Shown here: piece by piece, positions 33,388 through 43,447 of the stretch | Numbering within the stretch: position 1 is the first letter of the stretch | How the letters are laid out: every line of letters begins with the position of its first letter | Source: Bacillus sp. S3 | GTDB lineage: Bacteria > Bacillota > Bacilli > Bacillales > Cytobacillaceae | Assembly (NCBI RefSeq): GCF_005154805.1 | Contig: NZ_CP039727.1 | Location: 1,671,501-1,735,500, forward strand | Reading direction: 5' to 3' | DNA: 64,000 bases | Translations under genes and position numbers: made by a program | The notes under the pieces: generated by a model | Database searches by the model: none | Told to the model about the DNA's origin: nothing | The model's input: the letters and a program-made list of their open reading frames with translations, nothing else

Positions 33388-35544
33388 TTAGTTTACAGTT
33401 ATGCCTTCGGAGATAACTTTTAACTCGCCATTTTCAACAATTGCTGCTAATTTTTTTGAATCTGGCACTTCTAAAATAAAGTCGGCAATTTTATCTTCCA
33501 GTTGTTCCTGAATGACTCTGCGGAGCGGGCGAGCTCCAAAAGCAGGGTGGTAGCCAAGTTCAGCTAATGTTTCTTTTGATTCCTGTGAAATGGATAATTC
33601 GATATTTTGCTCTTTTAAGGTTTCTTGTAATTCAATTACCATTAAATCAACAATCGTTAAGATATGTTCTTGATCTAATGAGTTAAATTCAATAATACTA
33701 TCAAAACGATTCAAAAATTCAGGCTTAAAGAAGCTGCCAAGCGAGTCAAGGATACTTGCTTCTTCTACTGCTTCTGTTGTGCCAAACCCAACGTGGATGT
33801 TTTTGTGGCCGACGCCAGCATTACTGGTCATAATAATGACCGTATCCTTAAAGCTGACAATTCTTCCTTGGCTGTCAGTAAGGCGGCCATCTTCAAGAAT
33901 TTGCAGGAACATGTGCTGTACGTCAGGATGTGCTTTTTCAATTTCATCTAAAAGAATAATGCTATACGGGTTTCTGCGGACTTTTTCTGTCAACTGTCCT
34001 GCCTCGTCATGGCCCACATAGCCTGGAGGTGAACCGATTAGTTTAGAAACGCTGTGTTTCTCCATATATTCACTCATATCGAGACGTATCATGGAATCCT
34101 TGGACCCAAATAATTCTTCTGCAAGGGTCTTGGTAAGCTCCGTTTTACCGACACCTGTTGGACCGACAAACAGGAAGGAGCCAATTGGACGGTTTTTTGA
34201 TTTTAAACCGGCCCGGCTGCGTCTAATCGCCTTTGCTACTTTTCTTACAGCTTTTTCCTGACCGATGACCTTCTGACTTAAATTATCTTCTAATACTTTC
34301 ATTTTCAGCTGTTCATCCTGCTGCAGCTTTCCGACGGGGATACCCGTTTTTTGTTCAATAATTTCTTGAATATGAGAAACAGTAACAACAGGCCTTTCAT
34401 CACGTATATCCTTATTTAATAACTTTTCCAATTTTGCCTCTTCATCTCTAAGACTGGCTGCTTTTTCATACAGTTCATGTTTGAGGGCCTCGTTCTTTTC
34501 AGCTGCTATCTCTTTTAGACGGGTTTCCATTTGTTCATTACTTTTATAATCAGTAGAAAGATTTAATTTAGACCCGGCCTCATCAAGCAAGTCGATGGCT
34601 TTGTCAGGTAAGAAGCGGTCTTGAATATAGCGCTGTGATAATTGAACACAGGCAAGAATGGCTTCATCTGAATAAGTGACTTCATGGTAATCCTCATACT
34701 TCTTTTGAAGTCCTACTAAAATTTCAATTGCCGCCTCTTTCGTCGGTTCCAGTACATTCACCGGCTGGAAGCGTCGTTCAAGAGCGGAATCCTTTTCGAT
34801 TTGCCGGTATTCCTTTAATGTTGTTGCACCAACTACTTGTAATTCTCCTCGTGCAAGGGCTGGTTTTAAAATGTTCCCCGCATCCATGGAGCCTTCTGCA
34901 GAACCTGCACCAACAAGCAAATGAATTTCATCGATAAACAGAATGATATTTTTTCGTTCCTGCAATTCTGAAATTAATTCTTTCATCCGTTCCTCAAATT
35001 GACCACGGATACCGGTATTGGCAACAAGAGAAGCGACATCAAGCAAATAGACCTCTTTATTGCGCAATTTACCTGGGACATCCCCATTAGCGATTTTTAT
35101 CGCAAGACCTTCAGCAATGGCCGTTTTACCAACTCCTGGTTCACCAATTAAAACAGGATTGTTTTTATTCCTTCTGTTGAGGATTTCAATCACCCGTTTT
35201 ATTTCCTGATCTCGTCCGATAACAGGATCAATTAAACCTGCCTTTGCCATGATGTTTAAATTTCGTCCAAATTGATCAATAAAGCCGCCTTGTGCCGCTT
35301 TTCTCTCACTATGGGGGGTTTGCTGTTCACCCATATTTGGACCCTGTGAATAACCATTTGACATAAAAAGATGGTCAAACGGGAAGTTCGAAAATGAGTT
35401 CATATGTTGACCATAGTTTGTACCTAGGGCTTGTTTTTCTATTTTGTAACATGCATGACAGAGTTTCATCTCTTGACGCTGCCCGTTAATATTCATACTT
35501 AATTGCACATTTGCATGGTTTTGATTACATCGTTGACATAGCAT
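33388..35544 (-). CDS. clpE: ATP-dependent unfoldase ClpE
   Basis: 718 residues. The N-terminal zinc finger with Cys3, Cys6, Cys29 and Cys32 (LCQRCNQ, LCHACYK) is diagnostic for ClpE. Two AAA+ modules follow: [15 protein letters not shown] with [12 protein letters not shown], then, after a short coiled coil ([33 protein letters not shown]), [20 protein letters not shown] with [13 protein letters not shown] and RPLRR near the C-terminus. It works with ClpP on heat-damaged protein and helps turn over CtsR. The upstream region carries CtsR operators, so it is a class III heat-shock gene. The start follows AAGGAGG. Confidence 0.95.
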   Translation of the reverse strand: MLCQRCNQNHANVQLSMNINGQRQEMKLCHACYKIEKQALGTNYGQHMNSFSNFPFDHLFMSNGYSQGPNMGEQQTPHSERKAAQGGFIDQFGRNLNIMAKAGLIDPVIGRDQEIKRVIEILNRRNKNNPVLIGEPGVGKTAIAEGLAIKIANGDVPGKLRNKEVYLLDVASLVANTGIRGQFEERMKELISELQERKNIILFIDEIHLLVGAGSAEGSMDAGNILKPALARGELQVVGATTLKEYRQIEKDSALERRFQPVNVLEPTKEAAIEILVGLQKKYEDYHEVTYSDEAILACVQLSQRYIQDRFLPDKAIDLLDEAGSKLNLSTDYKSNEQMETRLKEIAAEKNEALKHELYEKAASLRDEEAKLEKLLNKDIRDERPVVTVSHIQEIIEQKTGIPVGKLQQDEQLKMKVLEDNLSQKVIGQEKAVRKVAKAIRRSRAGLKSKNRPIGSFLFVGPTGVGKTELTKTLAEELFGSKDSMIRLDMSEYMEKHSVSKLIGSPPGYVGHDEAGQLTEKVRRNPYSIILLDEIEKAHPDVQHMFLQILEDGRLTDSQGRIVSFKDTVIIMTSNAGVGHKNIHVGFGTTEAVEEASILDSLGSFFKPEFLNRFDSIIEFNSLDQEHILTIVDLMVIELQETLKEQNIELSISQESKETLAELGYHPAFGARPLRRVIQEQLEDKIADFILEVPDSKKLAAIVENGELKVISEGITVN

Positions 35545-35585
35545 GTAAAATAACCTCCTTGTTATTCTGCTTTCATCAATTTGAC

Positions 35586-35641
35586 TTTGACTATATTTGA
35601 CCTTATGACCATAGTATACTCTGACCTTTTTTGACTTTCAA
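35586..35641 (-). promoter_or_regulatory. clpE promoter with two CtsR operators
   Basis: On the minus strand, -35 TTGAAA (35636-35641) and -10 TATACT (35613-35618) have a 17-base spacer. A perfect CtsR heptad pair GGTCAAA-TAT-AGTCAAA lies downstream (35586-35602), and a second, AGTCAAA-AAA-GGTCAGA (one mismatch, 35620-35636), fills the spacer. A further AGTCAAA (35580-35586) abuts the first. Confidence 0.88.
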
Positions 35642-35734
35642 GATATTTGTCTATAGCAATGGTTACCATTTTGGGAAAAAAGCTCGTCTTTGTTTGTCCC
35701 TTTGGTCATATATTGATGGTAAGGGGGAGATGAT

Positions 35735-36784
35735 GTGAAAAAGAATTGGAATCAAGCCTTTCAAATTGCGGCAGTTTATGTAGGAACTGTTGTCGGAGCA
35801 GGATTCGCCACTGGAAAGGAAATCGTAGAATTTTTTTCACGGTTTGGTTTCTTTGGCTTTATTAGTATATTAATGAGTGGTTATCTTTTTGTCATGATTG
35901 GTTCGAAGTTAATGCGTATGGCTGCGCAAATCGAGGCGAAATCCTATCAAGAATTTAATGAGCACCTCTTTGGAAAATGGGCGGGAAGCATCATAAATGT
36001 TTTCATGCTTTTCATGCTTCTCGGTGTAAGTGCCGTCATGCTGGCCGGGGCTGGGGCAGTTTTTGAGGAACAGCTTGGCCTGCCCAAAAATCTTGGCGTA
36101 TTTCTGACCATTTTCCTTTCCTATCTAGTTATGCTAGTTGGTACGAAAGGACTTTTTGCGGTTAATACCTTTGTTGTTCCTTTAATGATTACCTTTAGTT
36201 TAATCCTGATGTTTTTGTCACTTAGAATGCCGAATTTTTTAGATCGGTTTTTGTTTATTCCCCATGCTGGTGACGGGTGGAAGAGTGTGATTGCCCCGTT
36301 TTCATATGCTGCTTTAAATTTGGGTTTGGCCCAGGCAGTTTTAGTTCCGGTTGCCACCGAAGTTAAGGATGACTGGACAATTAAATGGGGAGGGATTATA
36401 GGGGGCCTTGCGTTAACGCTGATTTTAATTGGCAGCCATTTTACCCTGATTATGCTGCCAAATCTGGAATTGTATGATATCCCAATGGCCATTATTATGA
36501 AAAACTTAGCACCGTTTTTTTACTGGATTTTTGTACTTGTTATTTATGGGGAGATTTTCACTTCTGTGATCGGAAATGTCTTCGGGCTCGACAGACAGCT
36601 GCAGCAATATATGCCGGTTCCAACGTTTGCATCTGTTACGGTCATTTTTGCCGTTTCCTATCTGATTAGTTTGGTGAATTATAGCACGCTGCTTTCTTAT
36701 TTATACCCTTTGTTCGGCTATATTTGTATGAGCTTTTTTGTTTTATTATGGATGAAACCATTTACCCCAAATATGAAGAATTAA
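35735..36784 (+). CDS. ykvI: YkvI-family membrane protein
   Basis: 349 residues, about ten membrane segments, with GTVVGAGFATGKEIVEFFSRFG near residues 16-37, the unwound first helix typical of LeuT/APC-like transporters. The substrate of YkvI is unknown. Start is GTG 35735 after AAGGGGGAGATGAT. It is divergent from clpE, the same order as in B. subtilis. The gene is followed by a bidirectional terminator. No cytosolic domain or partner is seen. Confidence 0.85.
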   Translation: MKKNWNQAFQIAAVYVGTVVGAGFATGKEIVEFFSRFGFFGFISILMSGYLFVMIGSKLMRMAAQIEAKSYQEFNEHLFGKWAGSIINVFMLFMLLGVSAVMLAGAGAVFEEQLGLPKNLGVFLTIFLSYLVMLVGTKGLFAVNTFVVPLMITFSLILMFLSLRMPNFLDRFLFIPHAGDGWKSVIAPFSYAALNLGLAQAVLVPVATEVKDDWTIKWGGIIGGLALTLILIGSHFTLIMLPNLELYDIPMAIIMKNLAPFFYWIFVLVIYGEIFTSVIGNVFGLDRQLQQYMPVPTFASVTVIFAVSYLISLVNYSTLLSYLYPLFGYICMSFFVLLWMKPFTPNMKN

Positions 36785-36787
36785 TAA

Positions 36788-36818
36788 AGCAGCTGTCAAA
36801 AGTGGCAGCTGCTATTTC
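36788..36818. terminator. bidirectional terminator
   Basis: AGCAGCTGtCA and TGgCAGCTGCT form a stem around AAAG. Confidence 0.75.
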
Positions 36819-37429
36819 TATTTGAAAGGCATAATAATAAATATCATGATATCGAAAATGATATGCGAAACAATCACAAGCGGCATACTTTTTCTCCAAT
36901 AATACAGTAACCCCCAGATGAGTCCGGAAATAAGGGCTGCGAAAACGAGTAAAAATGAGTCAGAATATAGATGAACCGATGCGTAAAGTAATGCTGCGAT
37001 TAAAATACCCCAAATAGGACGAAGGTGTGTTACTAATTTTTTTTGGATGAAACCCCGCCAGAACAGTTCTTCCCCTGGGGCAGCAACTAAAATGAGGGCA
37101 ATATATTGCCAAAATACCTTTGGCGCATACGAGCGGTATAATTTTCTTATCGGCTGCTCAAATGGGAGATGAAGTATTTGGATGACTTGATATCCTAACC
37201 AAAATATAAAATAGAGCAATAATCCAGAAAGAACACCGAGGAAAATATATTGGATAAAGGACGCCTCATCATCGACATCTCCTTGGTACGTGGCAAACGC
37301 AATTAACACAAGCACAGATCCGGAAAAGATATACCAAAATATGGTTTTATCGTGAAATGAAAAAAATATAAGTGCATGCGCTAAAATCACACCTGCTATT
37401 AGGCGTATGGTTAGAATCTTTTGTTTCAT
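36818..37429 (-). CDS. CPBP-family intramembrane metalloprotease
   Basis: 203 residues with about six membrane segments. The glutamic/CAAX-like motifs are GEELFWRGFIQ (motif 1, two glutamates and arginine), LLYASVHLY (motif 2 histidine) and SHIIFDIMIF (motif 3 histidine). Members process prenylated or bacteriocin-type peptides or anti-sigma factors; the target here is unknown. The start is at 37429 on the minus strand, behind AAAAAGGGGCAAG. Single gene, convergent with ykvI. Confidence 0.85.
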   Translation of the reverse strand: MKQKILTIRLIAGVILAHALIFFSFHDKTIFWYIFSGSVLVLIAFATYQGDVDDEASFIQYIFLGVLSGLLLYFIFWLGYQVIQILHLPFEQPIRKLYRSYAPKVFWQYIALILVAAPGEELFWRGFIQKKLVTHLRPIWGILIAALLYASVHLYSDSFLLVFAALISGLIWGLLYYWRKSMPLVIVSHIIFDIMIFIIMPFK

Positions 37430-37570
37430 GATGTCTTGCCCCTTTTTAAATCAATAAAATATACTTTAACAAAAAATATGTCGAAAAGGAAATGATTACA
37501 TTAAACATTTTAACCAATTCTCCTAATAAGAACCTAAAAAGAAGAAAAAATAAACGGGAAGGGAGTGAAA

Positions 37571-37693
37571 ATGATGAGCAAATCAAGGAGTCAACAAGAG
37601 CGGGAATGGACGGTCAGGAAGCAGGATCAAAATCCCCATGGCAAAGTCAAATCTTTAAAGCAGTTATCAAAAGAAACGGAACAGGGCAAATAA
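37571..37693 (+). CDS. small conserved-looking basic protein, 40 residues
   Basis: Starts MMSKSRSQQEREWTVRKQDQ and ends KETEQGK; it contains QNPHGKVKSLKQL. GGGAAGGGAGTGAAA lies directly before the ATG pair (37571 or 37574) and a terminator follows the stop, so this frame, not the longer overlapping frame that starts at 37492, is the real gene. It is basic and polar. I believe similar short proteins are common in bacilli (possibly DUF6254), but cannot confirm that. Function unknown. Confidence 0.7.
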   Translation: MMSKSRSQQEREWTVRKQDQNPHGKVKSLKQLSKETEQGK

Positions 37694-37705
37694 ACTAGCA
37701 ATGAA

Positions 37706-37737
37706 AGAAAAGGCAGTAAAAGTCTGCCTTTTCTTCT
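37706..37737. terminator. bidirectional terminator
   Basis: AGAAAAGGCAG and CTGCCTTTTCT form a perfect 11-bp stem around TAAAAGT. Confidence 0.88.
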
Positions 37738-37748
37738 AAACTATTACA

Positions 37749-37937
37749 TTAATAAGCGCTTTCTTTTACGACTTTATAGTTTTTATGGTTGACAACTGTC
37801 CGTTGATCTAATTCTAAATCACGGTAATTGTCCATATATGTTAGGTCGACTATTACAGAATTTTCATTTACCTTTTCAACAATCCCTTGTAAGCCACCAC
37901 GGAATTCTATGATATTTCCTACTTCTGCTTTTTTCAT
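37749..37937 (-). CDS. ykvS: YkvS, DUF2187-family protein
   Basis: 62 residues forming a small SH3-like beta barrel: VGNIIEFRGGLQGIVEKVNENSVIVDLTYMDNY is the DUF2187 core, a KOW-like fold seen in nucleic-acid-associated proteins. Function is unknown. GGAGAGAGAGACTGA precedes the start. It converges with the 40-residue gene across a shared terminator. B. subtilis has ykvS in this part of the chromosome, which supports the name. Confidence 0.85.
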   Translation of the reverse strand: MKKAEVGNIIEFRGGLQGIVEKVNENSVIVDLTYMDNYRDLELDQRTVVNHKNYKVVKESAY

Positions 37938-38029
37938 TCAGTCTCTCTCTCCTTTGCCTTAAAAACTATTAATAAAATCCAGTTAAATAACAGTTTGCAC
38001 TACTTTTCTAAATTCGTAAAGGATTTTGT

Positions 38030-38110
38030 ATGACAATTTGGTTAATTATTACTTATTATTTTATTATATGCTTGAATGGAGAGTTAAAGAAGGGAAAACG
38101 TTTACAATAA
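38030..38110 (+). CDS. possible tiny membrane peptide, 26 residues
   Basis: An ATG with AAAGGAT six bases upstream opens a 26-codon frame: one hydrophobic stretch (IWLIITYYFIICL, residues 3-15) and a basic tail (KKGKRLQ). This is the layout of small membrane peptides, but the region is AT rich and chance is possible. No relative is known to me. Confidence 0.25.
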   Translation: MTIWLIITYYFIICLNGELKKGKRLQ

Positions 38111-38190
38111 TAGAATAGAAGGAAAATGGAAAGTTGGCTTATAGATTTGCGGATAAGGTAAAATAGAGGATGGAATAGGGGGTGTGATAA

Positions 38191-38385
38191 ATGCAGGAAG
38201 AAATGGTTAACGACATATTAAATCGATTAATGACAGGAGAACTTTCGGAATACTATGTAAAAAAGGAAGATTTTATGGAATTTCGGAAGGTGTTAGTAAA
38301 AAGAAATGATTTCAAACATTTCCGTGGAATCGGCGGACGTGGCGGAGATGTGTTATATCAATATCTTAAAGAACCAAGAAGTTAA
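38191..38385 (+). CDS. hypothetical protein, 64 residues
   Basis: A small soluble protein preceded by ATAGGGGGTGTGATAA. The first half is an acidic helix (EMVNDILNRLMTGELSEYYVKKEDF), the second is basic and ends GIGGRGGDVLYQYLKEPRS. I do not recognise a family. It lies 12 bases before the MoxR-type gene start and is probably transcribed with that operon, which could mean a joint role, but there is no direct evidence. Confidence 0.65.
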   Translation: MQEEMVNDILNRLMTGELSEYYVKKEDFMEFRKVLVKRNDFKHFRGIGGRGGDVLYQYLKEPRS

Positions 38386-38397
38386 GGGGATGGGATG

Positions 38398-39348
38398 ATG
38401 GCCTTACTAGAAAAAATTGCTCAAATCAAGCAGGAAATCGGTAAAGTAATTGTCGGAAAAGACATAGAAGTGGAATTAATGACAATCTCATTATTATTTA
38501 ATGGCCATATTTTGCTTGAAAGTGTTCCTGGTACAGGAAAAACGATGCTGGCGAAAAGCTTTGCGGCCGCAATTGGCGGGGCATTTTCCCGCATCCAGTT
38601 TACTCCGGATGTGCTTCCAAGCGATGTCACTGGAATTCAGTTTTTTAATCCAAAGATACAAGAGTTTGAGCTGCGGCCTGGCCCGATTATGGCAAACATT
38701 GTTTTAGCTGATGAAATTAATCGCGCTACACCGAGAACACAGTCAAGTTTATTGGAGGTGATGGAGGAAAGACAAGTTACAATTGATGGTGTGACCGTAC
38801 CATTGGAAGAACCGTTTATGGTCATTGCTACACAAAATCCGGTAGAATCGCAGCAGGGAACCTTTGCATTGCCGGTGGCGCAAATGGATCGGTTTTTTAT
38901 TAAAATTAAGGTCGGATATCCCGAATATGAGGATGAAAAGAGAATTATGCAAATTCACCGTGGAAACAAAAAAATGCAAACCATTACCCAGGTGTTTACC
39001 ATCACAGAAATTGAACAATTTAAAGCATCCATGGGTGAAATCCATATTTCTACAGATATAGAAGACTATCTTTTAAGCATTATTAGGAAAACGCGTGAAC
39101 ATCATCATATTGAACTAGGGGTCAGTCCGAGGGGAACACTAGCTTTAATGAGAGCGGCACAAGGAAAAGCCTTTTTGAATGACCGTACATATGTTACCCC
39201 AAATGATGTAAAAGCAGTTGCCCCGTACGTTCTGGGTCATAGAATATTTCTTTCGATTGAAGGGTCACTTACAAACTCACCAGAACTTATTATCAATGAA
39301 ATCCTCGATTCTATTTCCGTCCCAGTCGAAGCCGGTGCAAATGGATGA
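38398..39348 (+). CDS. MoxR-family AAA+ ATPase
   Basis: 316 residues. Walker A is SVPGTGKTML (near residue 44), Walker B IVLADEINRATPRTQSSLLEVMEE, sensor 1 MVIATQNPVE, with ELGVSPRGTLALMRAAQGKA as the C-terminal lid. MoxR ATPases act as chaperones in the assembly of metal enzymes or surface complexes. ATG 38398 has AAGGGGA seven bases upstream; ATG 38395 is less well spaced. Its stop overlaps the DUF58 gene by four bases (ATGA). MoxR-DUF58-membrane protein is a known partnership; here a transglutaminase-type third gene is replaced by another membrane protein. Confidence 0.92.
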   Translation: MALLEKIAQIKQEIGKVIVGKDIEVELMTISLLFNGHILLESVPGTGKTMLAKSFAAAIGGAFSRIQFTPDVLPSDVTGIQFFNPKIQEFELRPGPIMANIVLADEINRATPRTQSSLLEVMEERQVTIDGVTVPLEEPFMVIATQNPVESQQGTFALPVAQMDRFFIKIKVGYPEYEDEKRIMQIHRGNKKMQTITQVFTITEIEQFKASMGEIHISTDIEDYLLSIIRKTREHHHIELGVSPRGTLALMRAAQGKAFLNDRTYVTPNDVKAVAPYVLGHRIFLSIEGSLTNSPELIINEILDSISVPVEAGANG

Positions 39349-40541
39349 CTTGGAAGAGGTATGGGGTTGAAGATCGAAAAATCCAGGCGATCAGCGGTTT
39401 TGCCATTATACTTATTATTGTAAGTCTCTATATGGGGTCCAAATTAGTATTGTTCTTGGCAGTATTTTTTCTATCTGCAACATTTTGTAATCAACTTTAC
39501 TTGAAAAAAGCAGGAGAACAGCTTTATTTTGAAAACAGATATGAACGAAATCGCTTCTTTATTGATGATGAAGGTCAGTGGGTATTAGCGTTTCGAAACG
39601 AAGGATTGCCAATTTTAAAGGCGGAGTTACGCGTTTACTTTGATCACTTTGTCGCTCCTAAGGATGTGAACTTAGAGCCCAGTCTTTCCATGTTTGATCT
39701 TTCTATTCCGTTTTCTGTTTACACGAAGCAAGCAAAACAAATCATTATTCCTTTTTCGGCGAAATGGAGGGGGATTGCCAAAATACGCAAACTCGAAATT
39801 CATGTTCCCAGTATTCTGGGTTTTGGGGAAACAGTCTTAGAATCAACCCATTATTTAAAACAACATGCAGTAGTTTATCCTGAACCATTGCCTGTAAAAG
39901 GCCTAAAGGAGCAAATGACGATCCTTCAGGGTGTAAATGTTGTTCCTCATTCTGTTTATGAGGACCGGCTTGGACCACTTGGGACAAGAGACTATACCTC
40001 GTCGGACAGTTTTAACCGAATCCATTGGAAGGCAAGTGCAAGAAAGCAAACGTTGCAAACGAAAATATATGAAAATATTTCTGAAAAGGGTTGGAATATC
40101 GCGTTAAATGTTTCCGATGGACATTCCATTACAGGTCATCTAGAAATGCTTATTAGCAGTCTGACAGATATAGCTTATTTCGCTTTCAAACAGCAAATTC
40201 CTTACTCATTATGTATAAATGTACGAACAGCCGGGAATACTCCCTTCCTTTATGTTCCAAAAGGGGAGGGAAAAGAGCATCTACAAAAAGTGTTAGAAAC
40301 CCTTTCATCTGTCAGTACTCAAAATTCAAGTGTCCCCTATGATTATATGCTTTCCTTTTATCACCGGCATTTGGCTCCACTGCCATTTTTCATTCATACG
40401 GGCATAAGGACAATTGAAACTGATCGAATGCTTCAATATATGGCAATCAAGGGTACTGCGATATATGAAATAAAAATGGATCAAGGGCAGGGATTTTTCA
40501 GTAAATTAGAAGTCCTTCCAGAAAGAAGGGCTGGATTATGA
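39345..40541 (+). CDS. DUF58 domain protein, MoxR partner
   Basis: 398 residues. Two membrane helices near the N-terminus (about 17-55) precede a beta-rich part and the DUF58 domain with GTRDYTSSDSFNRIHWKASARKQTLQTKIYE near residues 207-237, a von Willebrand A-related fold that usually keeps a metal-ion-dependent adhesion-like surface. Works with the preceding MoxR ATPase in an unknown assembly process. Overlaps both neighbours by four bases (ATGA each time), showing strict coupling. Confidence 0.9.
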   Translation: MTWKRYGVEDRKIQAISGFAIILIIVSLYMGSKLVLFLAVFFLSATFCNQLYLKKAGEQLYFENRYERNRFFIDDEGQWVLAFRNEGLPILKAELRVYFDHFVAPKDVNLEPSLSMFDLSIPFSVYTKQAKQIIIPFSAKWRGIAKIRKLEIHVPSILGFGETVLESTHYLKQHAVVYPEPLPVKGLKEQMTILQGVNVVPHSVYEDRLGPLGTRDYTSSDSFNRIHWKASARKQTLQTKIYENISEKGWNIALNVSDGHSITGHLEMLISSLTDIAYFAFKQQIPYSLCINVRTAGNTPFLYVPKGEGKEHLQKVLETLSSVSTQNSSVPYDYMLSFYHRHLAPLPFFIHTGIRTIETDRMLQYMAIKGTAIYEIKMDQGQGFFSKLEVLPERRAGL

Positions 40542-41749
40542 TCAACCGTCTAGCCCTTGTAACCTATCATTTTTTATTAGAATTAATTGCCGGTCTTCTT
40601 ATTCTATTCTTTTTCTATATCAGCAAGAAAGAGCTGCCGCCTATTTTCATACTAGCTGCAATATGTATCGTGGGCATTCTTCTTTTTACTGTCCTTCTTA
40701 CAAAATTTCATGAAAAGGGTAAATGGCTTTATTTAGTCATCCTATTTCCTTTACTGATACTGATTGGACAAGAGGCAGGATTGTCACTGTTTATGGCTAT
40801 ATGCCTTGGATTGATTGTTTTTTGGCGGGGAATTTACCTGTTTGAAGAGCCATTAAGGGAATCCGAATCCTCAATATTGCTCGTTTCATTCATAATTGGC
40901 ATGATTGCGATTATTTATGCAGCCATGAGCAGGTATCCCTTTCAGGGAGCAATTATTTATTTAGTCATCGGGCAGCTATCCCTTATCCTGATGGGCGGTT
41001 TTTTTAGAAAATGGAATTCGATGCAGGATGATAGCTCAAAGTTCGCTGTTTACTTCTTAAAAATATTTGCCGTTGTTTCTGTGATAGGTGCAGCACTAAC
41101 TTTTTTATTAAATTATATTCAATTCGTATTCTTTTGGATCTTACAATTAGTTGTAACGCTTTTTACATTTATTGCCGCACCCCTATTTGGCATCCTCGAA
41201 TATCTTTTTAGTCTGAAAGGAAACGAGGAACGAAAAACAAACATTAGTAGCGGCAGCGGTTTGCTGGATGAAGATGGGAAGTATCAGGAGCCATCCTATG
41301 ACCTAACAGAAAAAAGCTTGTACATCCTGTTGACCCTGGGGACAATTTCTTTAATCATTTATCTCTTTTATAAAAAGAAAATAAAGAATCAGACATATAG
41401 CAATGATTCAGCGTCCATTTTTTCTGTTTCCGAGCGTGTGTTTGGAGCGATGAATGTATCCAAATTTCATCAGAAAATCAAACCCCCGAATGATTTAATC
41501 AGACGGGAAATATTTGAATTAGAAAAATTTGCGCACAAACTTAACTTAGGTCGTCTTAGCTTTGAAACTCTGGAGGAATGGTGGCAGCGGGTCGGTCTAT
41601 CAGGTTCACGAGCATCAATCGAAATCTATGAGAAAGTGCGTTATGGTGCTGCTCTCGTATCTGAAGAAGAACAAATTCTATTAAGAACGGAAATGGGGCA
41701 CCTCAAGCAGCAATTAAAAGGCATTCATAATCGCCAAGAAGAAATATAA
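40538..41749 (+). CDS. membrane protein with DUF4129-like C-terminus
   Basis: 403 residues. The first 235 carry about seven or eight membrane segments; another helix (about 265-283) leads to a cytoplasmic tail with FELEKFAHKLNLGRLSFETLEEWWQRVG and IYEKVRYGAAL, which resembles the DUF4129 domain found at the end of bacterial transglutaminase-like membrane proteins. The transglutaminase catalytic domain itself (Cys-His-Asp) is absent. Third gene of the MoxR-DUF58 operon. It may be a degenerate or specialised version of the usual transglutaminase partner. Confidence 0.75.
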   Translation: MINRLALVTYHFLLELIAGLLILFFFYISKKELPPIFILAAICIVGILLFTVLLTKFHEKGKWLYLVILFPLLILIGQEAGLSLFMAICLGLIVFWRGIYLFEEPLRESESSILLVSFIIGMIAIIYAAMSRYPFQGAIIYLVIGQLSLILMGGFFRKWNSMQDDSSKFAVYFLKIFAVVSVIGAALTFLLNYIQFVFFWILQLVVTLFTFIAAPLFGILEYLFSLKGNEERKTNISSGSGLLDEDGKYQEPSYDLTEKSLYILLTLGTISLIIYLFYKKKIKNQTYSNDSASIFSVSERVFGAMNVSKFHQKIKPPNDLIRREIFELEKFAHKLNLGRLSFETLEEWWQRVGLSGSRASIEIYEKVRYGAALVSEEEQILLRTEMGHLKQQLKGIHNRQEEI

Positions 41750-41752
41750 TGC

Positions 41753-41779
41753 AAAGGTCACTGATTATAGGTGACCTTT
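41753..41779 (+). terminator. hairpin between MoxR operon and glpK
   Basis: AAAGGTCAC and GTGACCTTT form a perfect 9-bp stem around TGATTATAG. The tail after it is only weakly T rich (TTTCTAAG). It may be the operon terminator or part of a glpK leader. Confidence 0.65.
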
Positions 41780-41804
41780 CTAAGAATCCAACCTGGCGGC
41801 TTAA

Positions 41805-43319
<1,515 letters not shown>

Positions 43320-43330
43320 TAAATTTGGAG

Positions 43331-43383
43331 AGACCACAAAAACATTACCTTAAATTCGGTAGTGTCTTTTGTGGTCTTTTCTT
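43331..43383 (+). promoter_or_regulatory. glpD leader hairpin, terminator or GlpP antitermination site
   Basis: AGACCACAAAA (43331-43341) pairs perfectly with TTTTGTGGTCT (43367-43377), with inner ACC/GGT pairing, then TTTTCTTATTT. It lies between glpK and glpD. In B. subtilis glpD has a leader terminator relieved by GlpP with glycerol 3-phosphate; this hairpin is a candidate for the same control. Confidence 0.65.
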
Positions 43384-43447
43384 ATTTCCCTTTAATTACT
43401 TTAAGCATATTAAATAATGAATGCTTCATAACCGGGAGGACAATCTA

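Noticed and set aside
37492..37698. 68-codon frame MITLNILTNSPNKN...
   Set aside because: No ribosome binding site at its start, and a better supported 40-codon gene lies in another frame of the same strand.
40538..41749. Transglutaminase-like protein, by analogy with MoxR-DUF58 operons
   Set aside because: The Cys-His-Asp catalytic domain cannot be found; only membrane segments and a DUF4129-like tail are present.
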